Assembly: GCA_017308215.1 (NCBI GenBank)
Contig: JAFKFQ010000265.1
Coordinates: 2,435-43,222 of the forward strand
Direction: 5' to 3'
DNA from: a bacterium
GTDB taxonomy: Bacteria > Planctomycetota > Planctomycetia > Gemmatales > Gemmataceae
Length of the DNA stretch: 40,788 nucleotides
Under the pieces are notes generated by a model. It was not told the origin of the DNA. It saw nothing but the letters and a program-made list of their open reading frames with translations, and searched no databases. Shown here one piece after another: positions 16,046-24,673 of the stretch. A program made the translations under genes and the position numbers. How positions within the stretch are numbered: position 1 is the first letter of the stretch; every line of letters starts with the position of its first letter.

Positions 16046-17269
16046 CTACAGGTCGATCGACGGGAGGAACAGCCGCCGGTACTCCTGCTGGGCGAACCGG
16101 TCGGTCATTCCGGCGAGGTAGTCGCCGACCACCCGCGGCAGGCCGGAGAGCGGCTGGCGGTTCGCCGTCACCCACCCGGGCGGGGGCGGGCCGGTCACCG
16201 CCTCCGCCCCGTCCCACCGGCGCAGGTGCTTCTCGGGGAGGAGCTCCGGGTGGGCGACGTACTCGTGGAACAGAGCGGTGAGGATGCGCTTCCCGTTGGC
16301 GGTCATCCGCAGGACGCGGTGGTGGCGGTACACGCGCCCGCGGAGGAACCGCTCCAGCCCGGCCTTCAGGTGCCGCACCTCGGGCGAGAACCCGACCAGC
16401 GGGCCGGCGGCGGCCCGCACGTCGGCCACCGACCGCACCCGCGCGGCCTCGACCCGCCGCGCCGTCTCCTCCAGTAGGTCGGTCACCTGCCACGCCAACA
16501 GTTCCCGTACGACGGCGGTGCGGAACGGGTTCCCGGTCAGCCCCGGCGTGTGCGCCTTCACCCGCTCCGCCGCCCGGCCCCAGAACTCCACGGGCGCGAG
16601 GTCGTCGAGGGTGATGAACCCGAGGCCGAGGGCGTCGTCGGTGTCGTGCGTGTCGTAGGCGAGGCTGTCCACGACGTCGACGACCTGGGCCTCGAGGAGC
16701 GGGCGGCCGACGCCGGCGAACTCGGCGCACGCGGCCGTGTCGAGCGGGCCGGCGTGCTGGACGAACGCCTCGCGCACCTCGGACGACAGGTTCAGGCCGG
16801 GGAAGTCCGGGTAGCGCTCCTCCAACTCGTCCACGCGGCGCAGGCCGAACAGGTTGTGGTTGAACCCGCCGTGCGGGCGGAGACATTCGTTCAGCGCGTC
16901 CTCGCCGGCGTGGCCGAACGGCGGGTGGCCGATGTCGTGGGCCAGCGCGATCGCTTCCGTCAGGTCTTCGTTGAGCCGCAGCCGGCGGGCGACGGTACGC
17001 GCCACCTGCGCGACCTCGAGCGTGTGCGTGAGGCGGGTGCGGTGGTGGTCGTTGACGCTGGCGACGAGCACCTGCGTCTTGCCGGTCATGCGGCGGAACG
17101 CGGTGCAGTGGACGACGCGCTCGCGGTCGCGCTGGTAGAGCGAACGGTACGGGTGGCCGGGTTCCGGGTAGCGCCGCCCGCGGCTCGCCGCCGACCGCAT
17201 GGCGTACGGCGCGAGCCAGCCGTCCTCGTGGTCGATCCAGTCGGCGGCGGAGGTGTGCGGCGTGGGCAC
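16046..17269 (-). CDS. Deoxyguanosinetriphosphate triphosphohydrolase-like protein
   Basis: This 407-aa HD-domain protein matches bacterial dGTPase-like enzymes, which cleave dNTPs to nucleoside and triphosphate and tune the dNTP pool. Early landmarks are AFRRMTGKTQV and RTRLTHTLEVAQ (H82). The metal-binding HD pair is in LAHDIGHPPFGHAGED (H111, D112, with H120 nearby), and the later helix with the last Asp is VDVVDSLAYDTHD. The C-terminal lobe (about 290-400) is complete. The start is GTG 17269; no convincing Shine-Dalgarno is visible, so a slightly later start is possible, but the residues from about 14 onward look native. It is a cytoplasmic enzyme located upstream of the YacL-like gene with a 66-nt gap. 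Confidence 0.92.
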   Translation of the reverse strand: MPTPHTSAADWIDHEDGWLAPYAMRSAASRGRRYPEPGHPYRSLYQRDRERVVHCTAFRRMTGKTQVLVASVNDHHRTRLTHTLEVAQVARTVARRLRLNEDLTEAIALAHDIGHPPFGHAGEDALNECLRPHGGFNHNLFGLRRVDELEERYPDFPGLNLSSEVREAFVQHAGPLDTAACAEFAGVGRPLLEAQVVDVVDSLAYDTHDTDDALGLGFITLDDLAPVEFWGRAAERVKAHTPGLTGNPFRTAVVRELLAWQVTDLLEETARRVEAARVRSVADVRAAAGPLVGFSPEVRHLKAGLERFLRGRVYRHHRVLRMTANGKRILTALFHEYVAHPELLPEKHLRRWDGAEAVTGPPPPGWVTANRQPLSGLPRVVGDYLAGMTDRFAQQEYRRLFLPSIDL

Positions 17270-17386
17270 GGGGGTGGTCCGGCGGGGGTGGGCCGGACGG
17301 CATTGTAGCAGACCGAACGGTCCGACTGGTGGGGTGTCCCGTCGGTCATCCGCCCGGACCGGCGGACACCGGTCCCACCAACCCCA

Positions 17387-18670
17387 TTACCCCGTCAGGT
17401 CGCGGATCGGCTCGCCTTCCGGCAGCACGTTCAGCGGGCGCTGGGCGTCGTCGTAGAAGGTGTGGCGGTGGTCCACGCCGACGGCGTGGTACATCGTCGC
17501 CAGCGCGCACCCGGGTGTGAACGGCTTGCTCGTCGGGTATTCGGCCAGCGCGTTCGTCGTGCCGATCGCCTGTCCCGTCCGCAGCCCGCCGCCGGCGTAC
17601 AGCACCGTCATCGCGCCGGGCCAGTGGTCGCGGCCGGCGTCGCGGTTGATCTTCGGCGTCCGCCCGAATTCGCCGAGCGACATCACCAGCACCTCGTTCT
17701 GCAACCCGCGGTCGTGCAGGTCTTCGACGAGCGCCGCGACGGCCGCGTCGTACTGCGGCAGGAGGCGGCGCTTCAGCTCGGCGAAGTTGTTCGCGTGCGT
17801 GTCCCACCCTCCGCCGGCCTGCACGGTCACGAACGTCACCCCCGCCTCGACCAGCCGGCGGGCGAGGAGGCAGCTCTGGCCGAGGTCGTTGCGGCCGTAC
17901 CGGTCGCGGAGGCGGTGTGGCTCGCGGTTGACGTCGAAGGCGTGCTGCGCCTTCGGGCTCGTTACCATCTCCAGCGCGTCGCGGTAGAACGTGTCGAGCC
18001 CGTCGAGGTCGCCGCGCAGGTCGATGTCGCGGCGGGCGGTGTCGAGGTCTTGGAGGAGCTGACGGCGGCGGTCGAGGCGGGCCGCGTCAACGCGGCCGGG
18101 CAGGCGCATGTTCCGCACCTGGAACCCGGCGTCGTTCGGGTTGGCGTCGGGCGAGAACGGGTTGTACGCGCCGCCGAGGTACGCCGCCTTCCCGAAACTC
18201 ACCTGCCGCGGCAGGTTCACATACGCCGGCAGGCCGGGGTCGTTCGGCCCCTTCAGCCGGGCGACGACGGAGCCGGTGGACGGGTGGATGTTGTCGTTCA
18301 CCTCGATCGTGACCGGGTAGCCGGTCTGCATCCACTGCGAGCCCATGCCGTGCCCGGCCTGGGTGTGCGTGACCGAACGGACGATCGAGAACTTGTCCAT
18401 CACCGCCGCCTGCCGCGGCAGTTGCTCGCTGATCTGGATGCCGGGCACGTTCGTGCTGATCGGCCGGAACTCGCCGCGCACCTCGGCGGGTGCGTTCGGC
18501 TTGAGGTCGTACATGTCGATGTGGCTCGGCCCGCCGGCGAGCCAGACGAGGATGACCGAGCGCTTCGGCGACGCGGCCGGCGCCTGGGCGCGGGCGCGGA
18601 GCAGCCCCGGGAGCGTGAGCCCGCCGAGGGCGAGGCCGCCGACTTGCAGGAACGTCCGCCGCGTGGTCAT
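17387..18670 (-). CDS. DUF1501 family Tat-exported protein
   Basis: This is a 427-aa protein with a twin-arginine signal (MTTRRTFLQVGGLALGG) and an AQA cleavage region near residue 29. Family landmarks are WLAGGPSHIDMYDLKP, HTQAGHGMGSQWMQTGYP, TVQAGGGWDTHANN, SLGEFGRTPKINRDAGRDHW and YHAVGVDHRHTFYDD; these carry the Asp/His pattern expected for the alkaline-phosphatase-like fold. It follows a DUF1553 gene on the same strand, and the whole 131-bp gap between them is one imperfect inverted repeat, leaving no Shine-Dalgarno at ATG 18670. It likely acts in the periplasm; its substrate is unknown. Confidence 0.93.
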   Translation of the reverse strand: MTTRRTFLQVGGLALGGLTLPGLLRARAQAPAASPKRSVILVWLAGGPSHIDMYDLKPNAPAEVRGEFRPISTNVPGIQISEQLPRQAAVMDKFSIVRSVTHTQAGHGMGSQWMQTGYPVTIEVNDNIHPSTGSVVARLKGPNDPGLPAYVNLPRQVSFGKAAYLGGAYNPFSPDANPNDAGFQVRNMRLPGRVDAARLDRRRQLLQDLDTARRDIDLRGDLDGLDTFYRDALEMVTSPKAQHAFDVNREPHRLRDRYGRNDLGQSCLLARRLVEAGVTFVTVQAGGGWDTHANNFAELKRRLLPQYDAAVAALVEDLHDRGLQNEVLVMSLGEFGRTPKINRDAGRDHWPGAMTVLYAGGGLRTGQAIGTTNALAEYPTSKPFTPGCALATMYHAVGVDHRHTFYDDAQRPLNVLPEGEPIRDLTG

Positions 18671-18801
18671 GTTGGGACCGTGGGGCTGGGGGACTTAGGG
18701 ACCGTGGGACCAAGAGACCGGGGGATTTTGAGACTATCAGACGAGGTAGAGAATTCACTCTGTCCCAAAGTCCCTCGGTCCCTGTGTCCCCCAGTCCCAA
18801 C
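18671..18801. repeat. Imperfect inverted repeat filling the DUF1553-DUF1501 gap
   Basis: The left arm 18671-18718 (GTTGGGACCGTGGGG..., rich in GGGAC blocks) and the right arm 18762-18801 (GTCCCAAAGTCCCTCGGTCC... to CCCAAC) are complementary with gaps; shared blocks are GTTGGGAC, CTGGGGGAC, AGGGACCG and GGGAC. The left arm begins at the base next to the DUF1501 start codon and the right arm ends at the base next to the DUF1553 stop, so the element spans the gap exactly. Confidence 0.75.
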
Positions 18802-21210
18802 TCAGTGGTTGAACATAAACTCGCGGGAGTTCAGTAGCGCCCAGAGCACGTCCTCGAGCGCCTTCTGCTTGTCGGTCGCGTCCGCGACGTGCGCCACGGC
18901 GCGGTTCAACTCCACGCTCGTCGGCCGGCGCGCCAGCGCCGCCAAGTACAGCTCCTCGACCGCCGCCCGCGGGGCGGTCTTCGCTTTGACGAGCTTCGTC
19001 ACCCGGCCGTTCCCGTCGGCGATCTTGTTTTCCATCTCGTCCGAATTCGCCAGGAGTAGCACCTGCCCGAGCGTCGCGCCGGTCGAGCGCTCACAGTCGC
19101 ACACCGTCACGCGCTTCGGGCGGTCGAACGTGTCGAGGAAGTAGGAGCCGAAGCCCTCGTGCGGTAGGTCCACGGCGCGGGCGTTCTGGCTGACGCCGTT
19201 GAACCCGCCTTTCACGCCGCACGTCGCGTTCACCGCGTCGAGAAACACTTCGGCGGGGAGGCGGCGGGCGTAGTAGCGGGCGAAGTTCTGCTTGTCGTTG
19301 CGGTTGCCGTCGGTCGGGTCGCTCGACAGTTGATAGACCTTGCTCGTCACGATCGTCCGCACGACGCGCTTCATGTCGAACTTGTGGTCGACGAAGTCCT
19401 TCGCCAGCCGGTCGAGGAGCTCCGGGTTCGACGGCGGGTTCGTCTCGCGCAGGTCATCGACCTCGTGGTGCAGGCCGCGGCCGAGGAAGTGACCCCACAT
19501 GCGGTTGACGAAGGTGCGGGCGAAGAACGGATTGTCCGCCTTCGCCATCCAGTCCACCAGTGCGTGCCGCGGGTCGTCGTCGGGCGAGAACTTCGCCTCC
19601 GGGCCGTCGAGGTACTTGGGCTCCGGCGTCTTCCCGGTCAGCGGGTTTCGTTCGCCCGTCGTCGGCGTCGCGCTGGCGTAGTACGGCGGCGGCTGGCCGA
19701 AGTTCTTACGACCGAGGCGCGTGAAGAACCCGGCGAGGCCGTAGTAATCCGCCTGCCCCCAGCGCTCGTACGGGTGGTGGTGGCACTTCGCGCACTGGAG
19801 GCGGACGCCCAGGAACACCTGCGCCACGTCGGCGGTGACCTGGTGGAGTTGGTCGTCGCGGTTCTGCCATAGCCAGTTGATCGCGGGCGCGTCTTGCCAC
19901 TCACCCGCCGCGGCGACGATGCCGCGGGCGAACTCGTCGTAGGGGCGGTTGCGGGCGATCATGTCGCGCAGCCAGCGGTGGAACGCGACCGCCGCCTGAT
20001 CGGCGCCGGCGAGGTTCGAGTTCCGCAGGATGCTCCCCCACCGCAGGGCGAAGTACGCGGAATAGTCCGGCGAGTCGAGCAGGCGGTCGATGTGCTTGGT
20101 TCGCTTGTCGGGTACGGGGTCGGCGCCGAACGCCCGCGCTTCCTCGGGCGTCGGCAGCCGGCCGCACAGGTCGAGCGTGACGCGGCGGAGGAACGTCGCG
20201 TCGTCGCACAGCGGGCTGGGGAGCAGGCCGAGCCGCTGCCACTTCTTCGCCGCGAGCTCGTCGACGAAGTTGTTCGGTGTGAAGTTCGGGATGCCCGCCA
20301 GCGCCGGGCCGTGCGGCACCATCGCCCGGTAGACCGCGACGTAGCCCATGTACCGAGCCATCACCGCCGCCTCGCCGCTGAGCCGCCGCGCCGTCACGAG
20401 CCCGTCGGACTCCACGGCCGCGACCACGTCGAGGTTGCTCTGGAACTCGCTCTGCCGGGTCACGTCGCGGCTGGTGCCGTCCGAGTAGTCGGCGGTGACG
20501 GCGAGCTGCTGGCGGCTCTCGGGCGCGAGAACGCCGTCGGCCGGCGCGACGCGGATGCGCACGACCTTCGGAGCGTCCGGCGCGGAGGCCGGCGCGCCCG
20601 CGGCGATCCAGCGACGGATGACCCGGTAGTCGGCGCTGTCGGGGTTGAGGCGCTTCCCGCCGCCGTGCGGCGCCCGGCCCGTCGCTTTCGCCAGGAACAG
20701 CGACTCGTCCGGATTGGCCGGAAAGACGCGCCGGCCGCGCGCCTCGCGGGTGATGGCGGCGTGGTCGAAGGCCACGTCGAACCCGAACAGCGACAGCTTG
20801 AACCCGTTCTGCCCGCTCGCCTTCCCGTGGCACCCGCCGGCGTTGCACCCGAGTCGGCTGAGGAGCGGCACGACCTCCGTGCGAAAATCAACGGCCCGCC
20901 CCTGACCGAACCCGCGCATCGTGACCGGAATTTCGAGCCGGTCCGCCCCGCGCTCGATGCGGATGACGGCCGTTCCGTCACCCGTCGGCGAGACGAAACC
21001 TTTCTCGTCCACGGCGGCGACGGCGGGGCTGGTGCTGACGTACTTCGCTTCGCGCGTCACGTCGCGGCTGCCGTCGGCGACGAGGAGCTGCTTCCCCTCG
21101 AAGGCGTCGCGCAGCTCCAACCGCTGGACCGAACACGTGACCGCGGCCGTGACGGCATCGGGCAGCACGGCGAGAGCCGCGACGGCGGCGAGGAGGTGGG
21201 CGGAACTCAT
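18802..21210 (-). CDS. Secreted DUF1549/DUF1553 protein with Big2 domain and CX4CH motif
   Basis: This is an 802-aa exported protein. ATG 21210 is chosen because it starts a signal peptide (MSSAHLLAAVAALAVL); the upstream extension reads like non-coding sequence. The domains are a bacterial Ig-like Big2 domain (about 30-100), a heme-like segment with CNAGGCH (C122, C127, H128, so CX4CH rather than CX2CH) followed by KASGQNGFKLSLFGFD, a second Ig-like stretch (about 165-230), DUF1549 with CAKCH (about 473-477), and DUF1553 (FVNRMWGHFLGRGLHHEVDD, LATG-type end CDCERSTGATLGQVLLLAN). It precedes a DUF1501 gene on the same strand. Its function is unknown; periplasmic or surface location is inferred. 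Confidence 0.92.
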   Translation of the reverse strand: MSSAHLLAAVAALAVLPDAVTAAVTCSVQRLELRDAFEGKQLLVADGSRDVTREAKYVSTSPAVAAVDEKGFVSPTGDGTAVIRIERGADRLEIPVTMRGFGQGRAVDFRTEVVPLLSRLGCNAGGCHGKASGQNGFKLSLFGFDVAFDHAAITREARGRRVFPANPDESLFLAKATGRAPHGGGKRLNPDSADYRVIRRWIAAGAPASAPDAPKVVRIRVAPADGVLAPESRQQLAVTADYSDGTSRDVTRQSEFQSNLDVVAAVESDGLVTARRLSGEAAVMARYMGYVAVYRAMVPHGPALAGIPNFTPNNFVDELAAKKWQRLGLLPSPLCDDATFLRRVTLDLCGRLPTPEEARAFGADPVPDKRTKHIDRLLDSPDYSAYFALRWGSILRNSNLAGADQAAVAFHRWLRDMIARNRPYDEFARGIVAAAGEWQDAPAINWLWQNRDDQLHQVTADVAQVFLGVRLQCAKCHHHPYERWGQADYYGLAGFFTRLGRKNFGQPPPYYASATPTTGERNPLTGKTPEPKYLDGPEAKFSPDDDPRHALVDWMAKADNPFFARTFVNRMWGHFLGRGLHHEVDDLRETNPPSNPELLDRLAKDFVDHKFDMKRVVRTIVTSKVYQLSSDPTDGNRNDKQNFARYYARRLPAEVFLDAVNATCGVKGGFNGVSQNARAVDLPHEGFGSYFLDTFDRPKRVTVCDCERSTGATLGQVLLLANSDEMENKIADGNGRVTKLVKAKTAPRAAVEELYLAALARRPTSVELNRAVAHVADATDKQKALEDVLWALLNSREFMFNH

Positions 21211-21406
21211 AGAGCGGTCCGAACAGGCGGGAAGGAACCGGACCGGCGGTGGGGTGGGCCAATTCCAACCATACACTCCGCACGAACACCGGGCAAGGAC
21301 GTTTCGTCCCGGGTCGCCGACACACAAATCCTAACTCGAGTGTATTCCGCTCACCGGCTGGTACACTGATCCAGAGTTGCTCGCCCAACCGCACTCGCGC
21401 CCACTC

Positions 21407-22969
21407 ATGGACCTTTCCCCCTGGTTGACGCTGCGGCAGGCGGCGGACGCGGTGGCCGCCGGCCGCCCGGACGACGCCCACCGGCTACTCGCGCCGCTGA
21501 TCGAGGCGGGGCACCGCAAGGCGTGGCGGGCGGCGCGGGACGTGGCGAAGGGCTATTGCAAGCGGGCGGGGCGGGCGATGGACAGTGATCACACCGAGGC
21601 GGCGTGGCACGACCTGCTCGCCGCCGAATCGCTGAACACCGGCGAGAAGTGCGTGATCGACCTGCGGCAGAGTCTGTCGCGGTTCGGCCTGGTGCAGGCG
21701 CGGGGGGCGCTGGAGGCGGGCGACCCCGAGCGCGCCGCCGAGCGCGCCGCCCGGCTCCGCGAGCGCGGCGTGCGCAACCCCGACCTGCCGCGCGTGGAAA
21801 CGGCGGCGGCGGCGTGGCTGGCGGCGGCGGGGAAGGCCGACCGCGGCGATTTCCTGCCGGCGATCGACGACCTGCACCGCCTCCGCGACCAGTTCCCGGC
21901 CCCGCCCGCCGCCCTCGACCGCTTCCGCGACGCGGTGAGGGCGCGGCACGAACGCTTCCTCGACGCTGTCGGCCGTGCCCAGGAGGCGTCGGTGCTGCGC
22001 CGCTGGCGCGACGCCGTCGGCGCGGCCGACGAGGCGCTAGCGGCGGCGCCGGCGTACCACGCCGCCCGCACGATGCGCGACAAGGCGTGGCAGGCCGCCT
22101 ACCCCGAGACCGGCGCGCACGACCCGGCCGCCCCCGACCTCGCCGCGGTCACGCTCACCCACGCCGGCGCCACCCCGTCGGACGACCGCCCGAACCCGGC
22201 CGCGGTCACCACGCCCGCCCGCCCGGGGATGTCCTCGTCGCGGCTGGCGCGACTGCCCGACGACCCGCCGCCCCGGTCCCGCGGGCCGTCGCGGCTCGAC
22301 CCGCCGCCGTCCGACCGCGGCGACTTCGGCTCGGACCGCTCGAACCTGCCGCGCCGCTTCCTCCTCTGGGTGGACGGCGTCGCGGGGTTCCTCGTCTGCA
22401 CGGGCCCGCGGGTCACGTTCGGGCAGGCCGTTCTCGAAGGCGGCCCGGTGGACGTGCCGCTGTTCGCCGACGTGTCGCGCATCCACGCCGAGCTGTCGCG
22501 CGACGGCGAGGGGTTCCTGATCGAGGCCGGTAAGGCGGCCGCGACCGCCGGCCCGCGGCCGCTGCTGGTGAACGGGAAGGACGTGTCGCGCTCGATCCTG
22601 AACCCGGGCGACCGCGTCACGCTCGGGGCGACATGCCAGTTCCAGTTCCACCGCCCGGTCGCGGTGAGCGCCACGGCCCGGCTCGAACTGACGAGCGGGC
22701 ACCGGCTCGTTCACGCGGTCGAGGGCGTGCTGCTCATGGCGAACGAGGTGATCCTCGGCCCGGCCGACTGCTCGCACGTCAAGGTTCCCGGCGTGACCGA
22801 GCGCGTGCTCCTCTACCGCTCGAAGGAAGGGCTTGGGGTGCGGGTGCCGGGCGGGAAGGTGCTGGTGAACGACCGCCCCCACGCCGAGCGGGCGCCGCTC
22901 CCACTCCCGGCGACGGTCGAGGCCGACGGGATGACATTTGCCGTCGAGCCGGTCGGCCCGCGGGTGTAG
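21407..22969 (+). CDS. FHA-domain protein with helical N-terminal region
   Basis: This is a 520-aa protein. ATG 21407 is used; a TTG at 21377 is possible but has no Shine-Dalgarno, and neither does the ATG. Residues ~5-240 are helical and Ala/Arg-rich, with TPR-like spacing (AADAVAAGRPDDAHRLLAP, ARGALEAGDPERAAERAARL). Residues ~245-310 are a Pro/Asp/Ser-rich linker. Residues ~315-415 form a forkhead-associated domain (WVDGVAGFLVC, SRIHAEL with S357, R358 and H360, LLVNGKDV), which normally binds phosphothreonine. A second FHA-like or beta-rich segment follows (NEVILGPADCSHVKV, KVLVNDRP). A role downstream of the many planctomycete Ser/Thr kinases is likely; its exact partner is unknown. Confidence 0.85.
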   Translation: MDLSPWLTLRQAADAVAAGRPDDAHRLLAPLIEAGHRKAWRAARDVAKGYCKRAGRAMDSDHTEAAWHDLLAAESLNTGEKCVIDLRQSLSRFGLVQARGALEAGDPERAAERAARLRERGVRNPDLPRVETAAAAWLAAAGKADRGDFLPAIDDLHRLRDQFPAPPAALDRFRDAVRARHERFLDAVGRAQEASVLRRWRDAVGAADEALAAAPAYHAARTMRDKAWQAAYPETGAHDPAAPDLAAVTLTHAGATPSDDRPNPAAVTTPARPGMSSSRLARLPDDPPPRSRGPSRLDPPPSDRGDFGSDRSNLPRRFLLWVDGVAGFLVCTGPRVTFGQAVLEGGPVDVPLFADVSRIHAELSRDGEGFLIEAGKAAATAGPRPLLVNGKDVSRSILNPGDRVTLGATCQFQFHRPVAVSATARLELTSGHRLVHAVEGVLLMANEVILGPADCSHVKVPGVTERVLLYRSKEGLGVRVPGGKVLVNDRPHAERAPLPLPATVEADGMTFAVEPVGPRV

Positions 22970-23061
22970 TCGGAGGGGTTGACGGCTGGCGGACGCGGGC
23001 CGCGGGGAGTAACATGCAGGGGCTCGGTCGCCACTTCCTCTCCCCGGCGCGGAGCCCACCG

Positions 23062-23505
23062 ATGATCCAGGTTAGGAAAATTCTGTACCCGACCGATTTC
23101 TCCTCGTACTCGAACCAGGCGTACTTCCACGCCGTCGGGCTGGCCGAGACGTACCGGGCCAGCCTCACGGTGGTGTACGTCGTGACGCCCGGTTCGCCGG
23201 AGGCGACGAGGGGCCGGGCGTTCTGGCTCGACCAACTCGAACAGGTCCGCCCGACGAACCCGAGCATCGCCGTCCACCACGCCCTGCTCGAAGGCGACCC
23301 CGCGGGCGAGATCGCCCGGTACGCCGCCGACGCCGGCATCGACGTGATCGTGATCGGCACGCACGGGCGCACCGGGGTCGACCGGCTGGTGATGGGGAGT
23401 GTCGCCGAGCGGGTGATGCGCGAGGCGCCGTGCTCGGTACTGGTCGTGAAGCTGCCGAAGGGGGCGGGCTCGGCCGTGCAGCCGCGGGTCGTGTCGGCGA
23501 CGTGA
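23062..23505 (+). CDS. Universal stress protein (UspA family)
   Basis: This is a 147-aa cytoplasmic UspA-type protein. ATG 23062 has GGAG 7 nt upstream and gives the canonical start MIQVRKILYPTDFS. The ATP-binding signature is complete: GTHGRTG (99-105), nine-residue spacing class, then GSVAERV (112-118) and PCSVLVV. That places it among the nucleotide-binding Usp proteins, which are usually induced by starvation or redox stress. It is preceded by a 92-nt gap after the FHA gene and followed directly by a strong hairpin, so it is likely the end of its transcript. Confidence 0.93.
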   Translation: MIQVRKILYPTDFSSYSNQAYFHAVGLAETYRASLTVVYVVTPGSPEATRGRAFWLDQLEQVRPTNPSIAVHHALLEGDPAGEIARYAADAGIDVIVIGTHGRTGVDRLVMGSVAERVMREAPCSVLVVKLPKGAGSAVQPRVVSAT

Positions 23506-23530
23506 GGGCGGCGGGCTCGTCCCGCCGCCC
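23506..23530. terminator. Bidirectional hairpin between convergent genes
   Basis: GGGCGGCGGG (23506-23515) and CCCGCCGCCC (23521-23530) form a perfect 10-bp GC stem with loop CTCGT. It starts at the base after the stress protein stop codon and lies 9 nt from the end of the convergent methyltransferase gene. There is no U-tract. Confidence 0.65.
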
Positions 23531-23539
23531 GGGGCGGAC

Positions 23540-24430
23540 TCACTCCTTCTTCTTCGCGTCCTTCACCACCCACAGGTGGAGGCGGTACTCGTCGCCGTCG
23601 GCGCCCTGCACGGTGATCGACCGGTCCGGCGCCCAGTCGCCGAGGATGAACCGGTGCGACACGATCCGCGTGCCGGGCTTCAGCTGCTTCTCCAGGACCG
23701 GCCGCAGGAGGTTGTTGAACTCGTTCCCCATGTACAGGAACACGACGCTCGCCTCGCTGTAGTCACGGTCCTTGAGCGCGTCGCCCTCAATGATCGTGAC
23801 CTTGCCGTCCAGTTTCGCATCCTTCACGGCGGCCTTCGCGTCGACGACCTTCTTCGGGTCGAGCTCTATGCCGACGGCCTTCTTTGCCCCCGCCTTCACG
23901 GCCGCGATCAGCACCCGGCCGTCGCCCGGGCCGGGCTCGTAGGCCACGTCGCCGTCCTTCACCCCGGCGAGCTTGATCATCTCGGCCACGATGTCGTCCG
24001 GGGTCGGCACCCAGCGGATGACCGCCTTGTCCGGGTTCTTCGGGTCGGCCTTCGACAGGTCGGCGACGATGTCGTCACCGCCCTTGAATTCGACCGTCTT
24101 GGTCCGGGTGAGCACGGTGTAGTTGTTCGGCCGCCAGGTGGCGCTGAACGTGTACTCGTACAGCTTCCCGGCGTCGATCTCCGGCGTCTCGAACTCGCGC
24201 ACGCCCGGGTTCTTCTCCGGCGTCTTCGTCTCCTTGCCCTCGATCTTCAGGTCCGCGTCCTCGTAGGGCACGGTGACCTTGATCTTGGACTTCACCTTCT
24301 TGCCGGGCTGGGCTTCCTTCTTGTCCTTGGCGTCCTGGGCGGCGGCCGGGGTGAACACCCCGGTCAGGCCGGCGGCCGCGACCGCGAGGGCGGCGAACCC
24401 GGCGAGCCGGGCGTGACGGAGCGTGTGCAT
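23540..24430 (-). CDS. Exported SAM-dependent methyltransferase with TIGR03000-type domain
   Basis: This is a 296-aa protein. ATG 24430 has AAAGGA 6 nt upstream and begins a signal peptide (about 1-31, ending TPAAAQD). Residues ~47-128 resemble the planctomycete TIGR03000 repeat (KVTVPYEDADLKIEGKET, REFETPEIDAGKLYEYTF). Residues ~140-270 are a class I methyltransferase fold: VPTPDDIVAEMIKLAGV, motif I YEPGPGDGRVLIAA (164-177), the acidic end of strand 2 in VGIELDP (E189), IIEGDAL, FLYMGNEFNNLLRPVL and GTRIVSHRF. The methyl donor would have to reach the compartment where the protein is exported, which is unusual. The substrate is unknown. A sorting signal for the planctomycete invaginated periplasm or a cytoplasmic-membrane anchor are alternatives. 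Confidence 0.85.
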   Translation of the reverse strand: MHTLRHARLAGFAALAVAAAGLTGVFTPAAAQDAKDKKEAQPGKKVKSKIKVTVPYEDADLKIEGKETKTPEKNPGVREFETPEIDAGKLYEYTFSATWRPNNYTVLTRTKTVEFKGGDDIVADLSKADPKNPDKAVIRWVPTPDDIVAEMIKLAGVKDGDVAYEPGPGDGRVLIAAVKAGAKKAVGIELDPKKVVDAKAAVKDAKLDGKVTIIEGDALKDRDYSEASVVFLYMGNEFNNLLRPVLEKQLKPGTRIVSHRFILGDWAPDRSITVQGADGDEYRLHLWVVKDAKKKE

Positions 24431-24607
24431 CGTGGTCCTTTCTGGAACCGGTCGGGTGGCGGGGGCGGCCTGCCCCGGGTGACGGTCCTCGGGTCCGCCG
24501 GGGAGGGCGCTGGCGGACAGTCTCACCGAAAGGAAGTAGGTCCGCAAGGGGCCGCCGACAAGCAGAGGAACGCTCGGACCGCGGTCAGCATTTGCAACGG
24601 CTGGTGG

Positions 24608-24635
24608 TTGCATCCCCGCGGCGGTCTGAGATAAT
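24608..24635 (+). promoter_or_regulatory. Possible sigma70-type promoter of the PQQ-propeller gene
   Basis: TTGCAT (24608-24613) and GATAAT (24630-24635) with a 16-nt spacer lie 38 nt upstream of ATG 24674, inside the 243-bp divergent gap with the methyltransferase gene. It was assigned by eye. Confidence 0.4.
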
Positions 24636-24673
24636 CACCCGGAGCCTGCCACCACCCCCGTCCCGGATGCCTC

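Noticed and set aside
22979..23015. TTGACG and TAACAT upstream of the universal stress gene as a promoter
   Set aside because: The spacing is 25 nt, too long for sigma70.
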